NCBI GenBank assembly: GCA_963824545.1
Contig: CAWGPP010000016.1
Span: 46,559-110,558 of the forward strand
Length of the DNA: 64,000 nucleotides
Direction of reading: 5' to 3'
Origin: Bog-532 sp963824545
GTDB taxonomy: Bacteria > Actinomycetota > Actinomycetes > Streptosporangiales > Streptosporangiaceae
A program made the translations under genes and the position numbers. The notes beneath the pieces are model-generated. The model ran no database searches and was not told the origin of the DNA. It saw only the letters and a program-made list of their open reading frames with translations. Of the stretch, positions 9,108 to 17,031 are shown piece by piece; the first letter of the stretch is position 1, and every line of letters starts with the position of its first letter.

Positions 9108-9420
9108 CCTTCGGCTCCCGCCAGTTGGGGTCGTACGGCCGGATATGGTCCGAGAGCCGCTGGCTGATGTCGTCATACAGCGGGTGGGCCCGGGCCCTAT
9201 CGAGGTCTCGCGAGATGTCGTCGTCCGCCTCTACCAGATGGAAGTAGAGGTCGTGAAAGCGGAAAAGCGTACGCCGCGACACGCCGATCATCCGCGGCAG
9301 ATCAGTCCCGTCGGAATCGGAGAAGATCTGCGCTACCGCGTCCGTCTCCCCCGGCTCCATCCGGGCGACGATCAGCGTCCGCGCGGCTCCCCCCGGTTTC
9401 TTCTGCTGAACTGAGGTCAT
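9061..9420 (-). CDS. TcmI-family type II polyketide cyclase
   Basis: 119 residues of the TcmI/WhiE ORFVII cyclase family, a small ferredoxin-like fold. Recognisable parts are TLIVARMEPGETDAVAQIF, RRTLFRFHDLYFHLVE and the C-terminal WREPKDAMAIPFYSW. It closes late rings of aromatic polyketides. It is the first gene of the minus-strand PKS operon. The ATG at 9420 has AAGGAG at a good distance; the open frame begins ten codons earlier without a ribosome site. Confidence 0.93.
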   Translation of the reverse strand: MTSVQQKKPGGAARTLIVARMEPGETDAVAQIFSDSDGTDLPRMIGVSRRTLFRFHDLYFHLVEADDDISRDLDRARAHPLYDDISQRLSDHIRPYDPNWREPKDAMAIPFYSWAADGG

Positions 9421-9750
9421 GTGAATCTCCTTCTCGGGCGGACAGTGCACCTAAGAAGGATGGCAACGTGTTCTCCAGGGCTGCTTGGAAGTAACGCCAG
9501 CGCGGCTGGAGGGCACGTCCAAGGTGGCTGGAAAGTATCTAAAGACGCTGGCCCAGCGCCTACCTGCGCTCAGCGAGCCCCCTGTGATGGCTGATTGCTC
9601 GCTGCCCGACTCACCCTCTGCGCGGTGCGCGACGAACGGCCCGACATCGGGCCTCCATCAATCCTCGTCCCAGCTTTCATCAGTCCTCGACCCAGATGTC
9701 CGACACTGGGCGGATCTGTGACGAAACACCACGTCAGGCTGGAGACGATC
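9421..9750. promoter_or_regulatory. Divergent PKS/carboxylase promoter region with 22-bp direct repeats
   Basis: A 330-base gap between divergent operons that must hold both promoters. It contains two repeat sets. CATCARTCCTCGWCCCAG occurs at about 9656 and again 22 bases later at 9678. GGCTGGA occurs at 9504 and 9526, also 22 bases apart, with a variant GCTTGGA at 9483. A 22-base period is twice the 11-base helical spacing of SARP operators. Binding by the SARP at 12520 is inferred. Confidence 0.45.
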
Positions 9751-11385
9751 ATGGACATGCAAAGTTCGGCCAACGCCGGGCCGGTCATCGACTACCCGGA
9801 AGGCCGGTTCGGGTCCGCTGAGGGCAACGGACAGGCATGCTCGGCCCAGGCCAGGACAGCCGAGCTGCATGGCGTCCGGACCGTGGCGCTCGAGGGCGAC
9901 CGTCCGGCCACCGAACGACAGCGCGCCAAAGGCAAGCTGATCGTTCGGGAGCGGATCGCATTGCTGCTGGATGAGGGTTCGTTTCACGAGGTCGAACCGT
10001 TGCGACGGCACCGGGCTACCGGGTTCGGTCTCGAAGAGAAGCGGCCATACACCGACGGGGTGGTCACTGGCTGGGGCACCGTGTACGGCCGCGTGGTTTT
10101 CGTCTACGCGCACGATTTCCGCATTTTCGGCGGCGCACTCGGCGAGGCGCATGCCAGCAAGATCCACAAAATCATGGACATGGCGATGAAGGCCGGCGCC
10201 CCGCTGGTCAGCCTGAACGACGGCGCCGGCGCGCGAATCCAGGAGGGGGTCCTGGCGCTGGCCGGCTACGGTGGCATCTTCCAGCGCAATACCAGGGCCT
10301 CGGGGGTCATCCCGCAGATCTCGGTGATGCTCGGCCCGTGTGCCGGGGGCGCAGCTTACTCGCCGGCTTTGACCGACTTCGTATTCATAGTCCGTGAGAC
10401 TTCGCAGATGTTCATCACCGGCCCCGACGTCGTTAAGGCGGTCACCGGGGAGCAGGTCAGCCACGACGAACTCGGTGGCGCGGACGTGCACGGCGGAGGC
10501 TCCGGGGTTGCGCACTTCGTGTACGACGATGAGCAGAGCTGTCTCGAAGAGGTCCGCTACCTGCTGTCCCTCCTCCCGCCCAATAATCGCGAGCTGCCGC
10601 CGAGGGAGATCACCGGCGACCCGGCCGACCGGCCTTGCGCGGCGCTGCTGGACCTCGTGCCTTCCGCCGCCAGCGTCGCCTATGACATGCGCCAGGTGAT
10701 CGCGGAGATTGTCGACCACGACGAGTACCTGGAGGTTCACGAAGGCTGGGCCGCCAACATCATCTGCGCGCTGTGCCGGCTGGACGGCGAGGTGGTGGGC
10801 GTCGTGGCTAACCAGCCAATGATGCTGGCCGGGGTGCTAGACATCAACGCCAGCGAGAAGGCGGCGCGGTTCGTGCAGCTGTGCGACGCGTTCAACATCC
10901 CGCTGCTGACCCTGCTGGACGTGCCGGGCTTCCTGCCAGGCATCGACCAGGAACACAGCGGCATCATCCGGCACGGCGCCAAGTTGCTCTACGCATACTG
11001 CAACGCCACCGTCCCGCGGATCTCGGTTGTGCTGCGCAAGGCGTTCGGCGGCGCGTACATCGTGATGGACTCGCAGTCCATCGGAGCCGACCTCACATAC
11101 GCGTGGCCGACCAATGAGATCGCGGTGATGGGAGCGGAGGCCGCGGCCAACGTTATCTTCCGCAGGCAGATCGCAGAGGCCGACGATCCCGGCGCGATGC
11201 GCGAGCGCATGATCAAGGAATACCGGTCGGAACTCATGCACCCGTACTACGCGGCGGAATGGGGCCTTGTCGACGACGTCATCGATCCAGTCGACACCCG
11301 CCGCGTGCTCATCCGCTCGCTCGCGATGCTGCGCGCCAAGCACGCCGACCTTCCGTCCCGCAAGCATGGCAACCCGCCGATGTGA
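9751..11385 (+). CDS. Acyl-CoA carboxylase beta (carboxyltransferase) subunit
   Basis: 544-residue carboxyltransferase of the PccB/AccB type. It has both crotonase-like halves: KGKLIVRERIALLLDEGSF, the oxyanion segment GPCAGGAAYSPALTDF in the N-half, and LLDVPGFLPGIDQEHSGIIR with KAFGGAYIVMDS in the C-half. GGAG lies six bases before the chosen ATG; the open frame extends 52 codons further but without support. It transfers CO2 from a biotinylated alpha subunit, encoded elsewhere, to acetyl- or propionyl-CoA. Placement opposite the PKS operon and next to an epsilon subunit suggests supply of malonyl-CoA for the polyketide. Confidence 0.93.
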   Translation: MDMQSSANAGPVIDYPEGRFGSAEGNGQACSAQARTAELHGVRTVALEGDRPATERQRAKGKLIVRERIALLLDEGSFHEVEPLRRHRATGFGLEEKRPYTDGVVTGWGTVYGRVVFVYAHDFRIFGGALGEAHASKIHKIMDMAMKAGAPLVSLNDGAGARIQEGVLALAGYGGIFQRNTRASGVIPQISVMLGPCAGGAAYSPALTDFVFIVRETSQMFITGPDVVKAVTGEQVSHDELGGADVHGGGSGVAHFVYDDEQSCLEEVRYLLSLLPPNNRELPPREITGDPADRPCAALLDLVPSAASVAYDMRQVIAEIVDHDEYLEVHEGWAANIICALCRLDGEVVGVVANQPMMLAGVLDINASEKAARFVQLCDAFNIPLLTLLDVPGFLPGIDQEHSGIIRHGAKLLYAYCNATVPRISVVLRKAFGGAYIVMDSQSIGADLTYAWPTNEIAVMGAEAAANVIFRRQIAEADDPGAMRERMIKEYRSELMHPYYAAEWGLVDDVIDPVDTRRVLIRSLAMLRAKHADLPSRKHGNPPM

Positions 11386-11398
11386 AGGGCTGGACGCC

Positions 11399-11692
11399 GT
11401 GATCCACCCGAGCGCCGTGACCGGCATGGACGGGGTGACCGGCACGGGCACCGCAGCCGATGCCATAGCCGGCGCCGGCGAGCCCGTCATACGTGTGCTT
11501 CGCGGGAATCCGGACCCGGCCGAGCTGGCGGCACTAGTAGTTGCGCTGAGACTGGCCAGCCGGAAAGCGCACAAAGCGGTGCCCGGCACGGCCGACGGCA
11601 AAGGGCAGCACCGGCCCGGCTGGCTCTACGGGCACCGCGGGTACCAGGCGCCGGGCTCCTGGGCCCGGCACGGGACTGCCGTCAACTGGTAA
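11399..11692 (+). CDS. accE: Acyl-CoA carboxylase epsilon subunit
   Basis: A 97-residue small protein starting at GTG. The middle part VIRVLRGNPDPAELAALVVAL is the core helix of the actinobacterial carboxylase epsilon subunit. The C-terminus has the tryptophan/proline-rich tail (PGSWARH) also seen in the family. The epsilon subunit stabilises the alpha-beta complex. It follows the beta subunit by 13 bases. An in-frame ATG at 11366 would overlap the beta gene and is the alternative start. Confidence 0.85.
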   Translation: MIHPSAVTGMDGVTGTGTAADAIAGAGEPVIRVLRGNPDPAELAALVVALRLASRKAHKAVPGTADGKGQHRPGWLYGHRGYQAPGSWARHGTAVNW

Positions 11693-11884
11693 GCCGGCCT
11701 CCCCCCGTGCCCGCCTTCACCATCGTCTTGATCAGTTCGCCCAGCAGCCCACAGCACCGCTCAGCTTCACCTGCCCGGGCGCGCTGTGTAGCTCTGGCGG
11801 CAGCCGCTCATCAATCCTGATAGTCCGCTAACCCTGAGAATTCACGGCGCCGTGTGAGCTGGCCGGTGCGGCAACCATAAGAAG

Positions 11885-12125
11885 TGCTCCTGACCTAGGA
11901 CGATAAGGGTGTCGAAGTCCTATCGGGAACCCGGATCGAGGAGCATTTACAAGGTGAAGGCCACCGGCTGGCTGAAGGGCTTGCAGGTCACTGCGGATAG
12001 CACCGGGATCGGCCCGTCAGCCGGGACGCCGTCGTCCCCAGAACCCGGAAACGGGGCCTGCAAACGGCCGACCCGACCTCACCACCCACGTCGGCCTCGG
12101 GATGAATCATCGAGGCTACTATAGG
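11885..12125 (+). mobile_element. IS1380-like internally deleted remnant
   Basis: The left part reads CCTAGGACGATAAGGG and then, in frame, VKATGWLKGLQVTADSTGI, which resembles the first residues of IS1380-family transposases preceded by the element end. After about 25 codons the similarity is lost. The right part (12080-12120) reads SPPTSASG followed by a stop and TGAATCATCGAGGCTA, resembling the 3' end. The piece therefore looks like a deletion derivative keeping both ends. It separates the SARP gene from the carboxylase genes. Confidence 0.4.
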
Positions 12126-12145
12126 CCGCGGCGGCTTGGACGGCC

Positions 12146-12204
12146 ATACCGTCTTCATACCGTCTTCATACCGTCTTCACACCGTCTCCACTCGGTGTGG
12201 AGAC
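12146..12204. promoter_or_regulatory. Tandem 11-bp repeats plus palindrome upstream of SARP (putative SARP operator)
   Basis: ATACCGTCTTC is repeated three times without interruption (12146-12156, 12157-12167, 12168-12178), followed by a degenerate fourth copy ACACCGTCTCC (12179-12189). SARP activators bind heptamers spaced every 11 bases, so the array has the right geometry (GTCTTCA with a 4-base spacer). The last copy runs into a perfect palindrome, GTCTCCAC-TCGGT-GTGGAGAC (12184-12204). The array lies 316 bases before the SARP start. Function as an autoregulatory or pathway operator is inferred. Confidence 0.5.
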
Positions 12205-12519
12205 TATCTGGGCTAACGTCCTGCTGTCATCGCGAGTGAGATGAATTACACCTCGAAGATTCACGGTTGAAATGGGTGTGCGGCGTATGTAACCCTGTAG
12301 AAACAGCCATCGGGCACACTAAGGGCGGGAAACGGAACAGGGTACCAGCCAGCGAGCACTGGCCGGGCGCCCGCCCAAAAGGCAGATCAAGAGCGGGATT
12401 GCGTCAGGGGCGCAGGACCTCGACGAGGCGATTAGGGTCATACGAGAAGCGACCCACGGTAGACCGTACCGGACAGCCTGATATGCCGCCGGAAAATCGA
12501 TCACTCACTGGGGGAAATC

Positions 12520-13284
12520 ATGGAGTTCGCGTTACTGGGAACGCTGATGGCCAGAGAGGGGGAGGTCGACTGTACTCCGAGTGCGCCGAAACTGCGCCGT
12601 GTGCTGGCGACCCTGGTGCTTTGCGCCAATAAACTGGTCCTCGCGGAGACCCTAGCCGAGGAACTCTGGCAGGACCACCCGCCCCCCACCGCGATGGCAA
12701 CCCTGCAGACCTACGTTTACCAATTGCGCAAAGCCCTGGGCAGCGAAGGGCGCGGCAGGGGCGGGATGATCCGGACCCAGACCGACCCCCCCGGCTACGT
12801 CCTGGAGGTCAACCCCGAGCAAGTGGATCTGGTCCGCTTCAGGCACCTGGTCAGGGACGGTCGAATGGCGCTCAGGGAGCATCACCCCGGCCGCGCCTCC
12901 GAGGTGCTGCACCAGGCTCTTTCTCTGTGGCGTGGACCGGTCTTCGGCGGCGTGTGCAGCGGGCCGGTGCTAGAAAGTCATGCGTTGCACCTCGAGGAGG
13001 AGCGCATGAACGCACTGGAACTCCGCATCGACGCCGACCTCAGCACCGGCGGGCACAGGGAGCTCATTTCCGAACTCAAATCCCTGACAACCGCCCACCC
13101 GCTGCATGAGCCGTTTCAAGGGCGCCTGATGATCGCCCTGTACCTGTCCTCGCGCCGCGGGGAAGCACTGGAGAGCTTCCATCGTCACCGTCACATTCTC
13201 CGGGATGAACTCGGACTCGAACCCAACCCTGAAATACAGCGCATACAGCAGCAAATCCTCAAGAGCGAGCCAACCAGCTGGTAA
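12520..13284 (+). CDS. SARP-family pathway activator
   Basis: 254 residues. An OmpR-like winged helix covers about 1-95 (MEFALLGTLM, LRRVLATLVL, TLQTYVYQLRKAL, GYVLEV). A bacterial transcriptional activation domain follows at about 100-245 (VDLVRFRHLV, LSLWRGPVF, ELGLEPNPEIQRIQQQIL). This is the compact SARP architecture of ActII-ORF4, RedD and DnrI, activators of polyketide clusters. GGGGGA precedes the ATG. It is the likely activator of the PKS operon despite the intervening IS remnant. Confidence 0.95.
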   Translation: MEFALLGTLMAREGEVDCTPSAPKLRRVLATLVLCANKLVLAETLAEELWQDHPPPTAMATLQTYVYQLRKALGSEGRGRGGMIRTQTDPPGYVLEVNPEQVDLVRFRHLVRDGRMALREHHPGRASEVLHQALSLWRGPVFGGVCSGPVLESHALHLEEERMNALELRIDADLSTGGHRELISELKSLTTAHPLHEPFQGRLMIALYLSSRRGEALESFHRHRHILRDELGLEPNPEIQRIQQQILKSEPTSW

Positions 13285-13612
13285 GTATCACCACGATCCG
13301 GTCCACAAGCGATCCTTGGTCCTTAGCTGGTCGGCTTCCTCCAGGTAATGAGCAGGTCAGGAAGATCGTTTTACCGGGGTCCCGGAGCCCGGCTATCGCG
13401 ACCAGAGCCCCGCAGCTTCCCCGCCTGATCGGGCATCAACTTCGCTATAACCCGCGCTGCTACCGGCGCAACACACAAGGCGTGTTTTTCACCCTTATCA
13501 TGCCGGTGCCGTTCCTGGTGATCCTCGAACTTATCGCCCTTCCGCCCGGACCGGCCGGCCAGCCCAGGAACGACCGGCGGACCCGGCGGTGCCGTTCAGC
13601 GCAGGAAGACGG
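13285..13612. other. Gene-free 328-base stretch between convergent genes
   Basis: No gene is supported. An imperfect copy of the last 28 bases of the yjbQ gene (13618 onward, CCCAGGAAGGACAGGCGGAC) lies at 13563 (CCCAGGAACGACCGGCGGAC), 55 bases away. This suggests a small tandem duplication of the gene end. No convincing terminator was seen. Confidence 0.4.
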
Positions 13613-14023
13613 TCAACCCAGGAAGGACAGGCGGACCTGGCGGGTGGGATTGTCGACGTTCAGGTCGACCAGGGCGATGGACTGCCAGGTGCCCAGGGCG
13701 AGCCTGCCGGCGACGACCGGGACCGTGGCGTACGGGGGCACGAAGGCCGGCATCACGTGCGACCGGCCGTGCCCGCGTGCGCCGTGCGCATGCCGCCAGC
13801 GATCATCGGCGGGCAGGAAATCGGCCAGCACGGCGAGCAGGTCACGGTCGCTGGACGAGCCGAGCTCGATCAGCGCGAGCCCGGCCGTGGCGTGCGGCAC
13901 GAACACGTGCAGCAGCCCGTCGCCGCCACCGGACGCGCTGGCGGCGAAGTCGGCACATCGGCCGGTAAGGTCAAAGACGCCTTCGCGGCTGCCCGTGCGG
14001 ACCTGGATGATCTCTGTCTCCAT
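13613..14023 (-). CDS. yjbQ: YjbQ/UPF0047 family protein (secondary thiamine-phosphate synthase)
   Basis: 136 residues of the YjbQ/UPF0047 family. Motifs include HVFVPHATAGLALIE near residues 39-53 and the C-terminal LALGTWQSIALVDLNV with RQVRLSFLG. Some members have weak thiamine-phosphate synthase activity; the physiological role is unsettled. The start is only 20 bases from the divergent fasR start. A TANNNT-type -10 (TAGAGT, 14032-14037) lies nine bases before the ATG, so the mRNA is probably leaderless. Confidence 0.9.
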   Translation of the reverse strand: METEIIQVRTGSREGVFDLTGRCADFAASASGGGDGLLHVFVPHATAGLALIELGSSSDRDLLAVLADFLPADDRWRHAHGARGHGRSHVMPAFVPPYATVPVVAGRLALGTWQSIALVDLNVDNPTRQVRLSFLG

Positions 14024-14043
14024 AAACGTGACACTCTAGGCGC

Positions 14044-15285
14044 ATGTCGACCAGCGATCAGGCCAGCCCCCCGCGCCGGGTGCGCCGAGGCGGCAGGCGC
14101 GGCGCCGGGGCCGCTGGGGCCGCTGGGGGAAGCCGGGTACACGAGGAGACGGTGGCGCGCATCGAGAAGTCGATGGGCAGCCTGGGCAGCGCGGCCATCG
14201 CGTCGATGGACAAGCGGCTGCCGTGGTTCCGGGCCATGTCGGCGGAGCACCGCTCCTGGCTCGGACTGGTGGCGCAGGCCGGCATCGCCGCGTTCGTCGA
14301 CTGGATCCGTCATCCCGAGCGGGACCGGCCCGCCGTGGCCGGCGAGGTGTTCGGCACGGCGCCACGCGAGCTGGCCCGGGCGGTCAGCCTGCAGCAGGCG
14401 GTCGAGATGCTCCGGGTCATCATCGACGTGGTGGAGGCGCAGGTTGATGAGCTGGCCGCGCCGGGCAGCGAGGCCGAGCTGCGCGAGGCCGTGCTCCGGT
14501 ACACCCGGGAGGTCGCCTTCGGCGCGGCGCAGGTGTACGCGCGGACCGCGGAAGCGCGCGGCGCGTGGGACGCCCGGCTGGAGGCCCTCGTGGTCGATTC
14601 CCTGGTCCGCGGTGAGACCGAGGAGGCGCTGCATTCCTGGGCGTCCGCGCTGAACTGGTCCTCCTCTCCCGTCGCGGTCATCGTCGGGACGGTGGACAGC
14701 GAGGAGACCGCGGCGCTCATCGACGACCTGCGCACCGACGCCAAACGGGCCCGGCTGGACGTCCTGGCCGGGGTGCAGGGCAATCACCTGGTCGTCCTGA
14801 TGGGCGGCACCGACGATCCGCTCAGCGCGGCGGAGCGGGTCGCCGGGCGGTTCGCCTCCGGCCCGCTGGTGGTCGGGCCGGTGGTGCCGGACCTGCGGTC
14901 CGCGTCGGTGTCCGCGCGCGCCGCACTGAGCGGGCTGCGCGCGGCCGCCGCCTGGCCGGACGCGCCGCGGCCGGTGAGCGCGGACGAGCTGCTGCCCGAA
15001 CGCGCCCTCGACGGGGACGTTGACGCGCGGGCCGGCCTGGTGACCCAGGTATACGAGCCGTTGCTGGCCGGGGGCTCGGCCCTGGTGGACACGCTGACCA
15101 CCTACCTGGAGCAGGGATCGTCGCTGGAGGCCACCGCGCGGATGCTGTTCGTGCACGCGAACACCGTCCGGTACCGGCTGCGCCGGGTCACCGAGCTGAC
15201 CGGTTACAGCCCGTCCGACGGCCGGGACGGGTTCACCCTCTGGATCGCCGTCGCCCTCGGCCGCCTGAGCGCCAAGCCCACCTGA
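14044..15285 (+). CDS. fasR: FasR-type transcriptional activator of fatty-acid genes (PucR/CdaR family)
   Basis: 413 residues. The C-terminal about 60 residues hold the PucR-family helix-turn-helix (TYLEQGSSLEATARMLFVHANTVRYRL, seen in parts). The middle carries a GGDEF-like or sensor region (VAVIVGTVDSEE, ARLDVLAGVQGN) and the N-terminus a helical RsbT-like part. Position just upstream of fabD matches FasR of Streptomyces, which activates the fabD-fabH-acpP-fabF operon. Here a divergent flavin-binding gene lies between it and fabD. It has no clear leader. Confidence 0.88.
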   Translation: MSTSDQASPPRRVRRGGRRGAGAAGAAGGSRVHEETVARIEKSMGSLGSAAIASMDKRLPWFRAMSAEHRSWLGLVAQAGIAAFVDWIRHPERDRPAVAGEVFGTAPRELARAVSLQQAVEMLRVIIDVVEAQVDELAAPGSEAELREAVLRYTREVAFGAAQVYARTAEARGAWDARLEALVVDSLVRGETEEALHSWASALNWSSSPVAVIVGTVDSEETAALIDDLRTDAKRARLDVLAGVQGNHLVVLMGGTDDPLSAAERVAGRFASGPLVVGPVVPDLRSASVSARAALSGLRAAAAWPDAPRPVSADELLPERALDGDVDARAGLVTQVYEPLLAGGSALVDTLTTYLEQGSSLEATARMLFVHANTVRYRLRRVTELTGYSPSDGRDGFTLWIAVALGRLSAKPT

Positions 15286-15337
15286 CCGGCAGGCGGGCCG
15301 CCTACCCCCGGGCAGAGCCGTTCGGCCGGGCCGCGCC

Positions 15338-15811
15338 CTAACCGGGCAGCTCGCCGACGCGGTGGCCGGTGACCTTGGTGGGCGTGATGCGCAGGAACAG
15401 GTTGCGGTCGCCGGCCGCCCAGGACTCCACGCCGGCCGCCGCGGCCATCGCCTGCTCGTCGGCGGACTCCATGGGGTGGACGTCTCCCTGGACCAGCACG
15501 CTCCAGCCGGTGTGCGCGGCCTCGTCGAAGTGGTCGATCTCGAACGCGACCCGGTAGTCGGCGTGCGCGATCCCGGTCCGCAGATCCTCTTCCATCGTGC
15601 TGTGCCGCGCGGTGCGGAAGTAGATGGCCTTGTCCTGCACGCGGAAGTTGACCGGCAGGATGGTCGGGCCGAAGCGGCCCGTGTACCCGATCCGGCCGAT
15701 GCCGCCCGCCGCGATCAGCTGCCAGCTCTCGGCTTCGCCGAACGGCTCCAGGGGCGATGGGGGCTGCGGGTCGCCGGCCTGCGCCGGACCCGAGTGCGCG
15801 TGGTCGCTCAT
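15338..15811 (-). CDS. Pyridoxamine 5'-phosphate oxidase-like FMN/F420-binding protein
   Basis: 157 residues with a split-barrel flavin/deazaflavin fold: GGIGRIGYTGRFGPTILPV, a central YFRTARHSTMEED segment and VAFEIDHFDEAAHTGWSV. Members are oxidoreductases or heme/flavin-binding proteins of mostly unknown substrate. The ATG has AGGA ten bases upstream. It is divergent from fabD and interrupts the usual fasR-fabD neighbourhood, so it shares the 245-base control region. Confidence 0.8.
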   Translation of the reverse strand: MSDHAHSGPAQAGDPQPPSPLEPFGEAESWQLIAAGGIGRIGYTGRFGPTILPVNFRVQDKAIYFRTARHSTMEEDLRTGIAHADYRVAFEIDHFDEAAHTGWSVLVQGDVHPMESADEQAMAAAAGVESWAAGDRNLFLRITPTKVTGHRVGELPG

Positions 15812-15990
15812 ACGATCCCGTTCCTGAGTGGGGCGAGACTTCCGGGCCTGCGCCGGACACGTCTGACGCTATACCTCCGGCCGGTCCACGGCGGCGCGTG
15901 GGGCCCAGATGCCCGCGCGCCACGAAGAACCCCGGCGTGCGACGGGACGGTGACGCCCAGGTAAACGCTATTTGTCGAGAGAGTACAAAG

Positions 15991-16003
15991 TTTCCCCGGG
16001 AAA
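15991..16003. promoter_or_regulatory. 13-bp palindrome upstream of fabD
   Basis: TTTCCC-C-GGGAAA forms a perfect palindrome 54 bases before the fabD start used here, between fabD and the divergent flavin-binding gene. It is a candidate operator for FasR or another fatty-acid regulator. The FasR consensus cannot be checked here. Confidence 0.3.
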
Positions 16004-16056
16004 GTTCGTCGCATCTGTCGTAGGTGTGGCGGACTTCTACAGTGCACGCTAAGACC

Positions 16057-17031
16057 GTGCTGGTAATCACCGCTCCCGGGCAGGGAGCCCAGGCCCCCGG
16101 CTTCCTCTCGCCGTGGCTCAACGTCCCCGGGGTCGCCGAGCGTCTCGGCACCTGGTCCGAGCTGGCCGGCGTCGACCTCATCCGGTGCGGTACGACCGCC
16201 AGCGCCGACGAGATCAAGGACACCGCCGTCGCCCAGCCGCTGCTCGTCGCGGCGGCGCTCGCCACGGCCGAAGCCCTGCTCGGCGCGCTGCCGGCCGCCG
16301 AATCGGGGCTGGCCGCCGCCGGGCACAGCGTGGGTGAGCTGGCCGCCGGGGCCATCGCCGGGGTGCTGAGCCCCGAGGACGCGCTCCGCCTGGTGGCCGT
16401 GCGGGGCCGGGCCATGGCCGGGGCCGCGGCCGCCCAGCCGACCGGCATGACGGCCGTGCTCGGCGGGGACGAGGCCACCGTGCTGGCCTCCATCGAGGCG
16501 CACGGGCTCACTCCCGCGAACGTGAACGGCGCCGGCCAGATCGTGGCGGCCGGGACGATGGAGCAGCTCGCCGCGTTCGCCGCGGACCCGCCCGCCGGGG
16601 CACGGCTGCGGCCGCTGTCGGTGGCGGGCGCGTTCCACACCGTGCACATGGCGCCCGCCGTCGCGGACCTGAGCGCGGCGGCCAGCGCCATCACGGTCAG
16701 CGACCCGCGGATCGTGCTGCTGTCGAACCGGGACGGCGCCATCGTCTCCTACGGCCCCGACTGGCTGGCCCGCATCGTCGCGCAGGTCGCCACGCCGGTC
16801 CGCTGGGACGCCTGCATGCGGACGATGGCCGGGCACGGGGCGACCGCGCTGATCGAGCTGCCGCCGGCCGGGACGCTCACCGGCCTGGCCCGCCGCGGCC
16901 TGCCCGGGGTGGCCCTGCAGGCCCTGAAGACTCCAGAAGATCTTGATACGGCGCGCACCCTGCTCGCCGAGCACAGCGACGTGCGGACCTCAGGCCCAGC
17001 GACTTCGCCAACTCAACGGAGGCACCCGTGA
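16057..17031 (+). CDS. fabD: Malonyl-CoA:ACP transacylase
   Basis: 324 residues. The catalytic serine is in AAGHSVGELAAG (GHSxG), the upstream oxyanion glutamine in APGQGAQAPGF, and the partner histidine in GAFHTVHMAP. It loads malonyl-CoA onto ACP for fatty-acid synthesis and may also serve the PKS, which has no MCAT of its own here. The GTG at 16057 gives the usual N-terminus. In-frame GTGs at 16042 and 16024 are alternatives and none has a good ribosome site. It is first in the operon continuing to accD. Confidence 0.93.
   Translation: MLVITAPGQGAQAPGFLSPWLNVPGVAERLGTWSELAGVDLIRCGTTASADEIKDTAVAQPLLVAAALATAEALLGALPAAESGLAAAGHSVGELAAGAIAGVLSPEDALRLVAVRGRAMAGAAAAQPTGMTAVLGGDEATVLASIEAHGLTPANVNGAGQIVAAGTMEQLAAFAADPPAGARLRPLSVAGAFHTVHMAPAVADLSAAASAITVSDPRIVLLSNRDGAIVSYGPDWLARIVAQVATPVRWDACMRTMAGHGATALIELPPAGTLTGLARRGLPGVALQALKTPEDLDTARTLLAEHSDVRTSGPATSPTQRRHP

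Larger units (their letters stand above)
11693..12519. other. Gene-free 827-base stretch between accE and SARP
   Basis: No intact gene is seen. It contains an IS1380-like remnant (about 11885-12125), the 11-base repeat array and palindrome (12146-12204), and about 300 bases of SARP 5' sequence. A short open stretch ending at 12482 (reading ...DLDEAIRVIREATHGRPYRTA) may be the tail of a lost gene, but it has no recognised homology. On the minus strand, 11690-11750 reads GELIKTMVKAGTG before a stop, perhaps another degraded end. Confidence 0.5.

Noticed and set aside
12398..12482. Possible small gene reading DLDEAIRVIREATHGRPYRTA
   Set aside because: No start codon with ribosome site and no recognised homology; may be a remnant.
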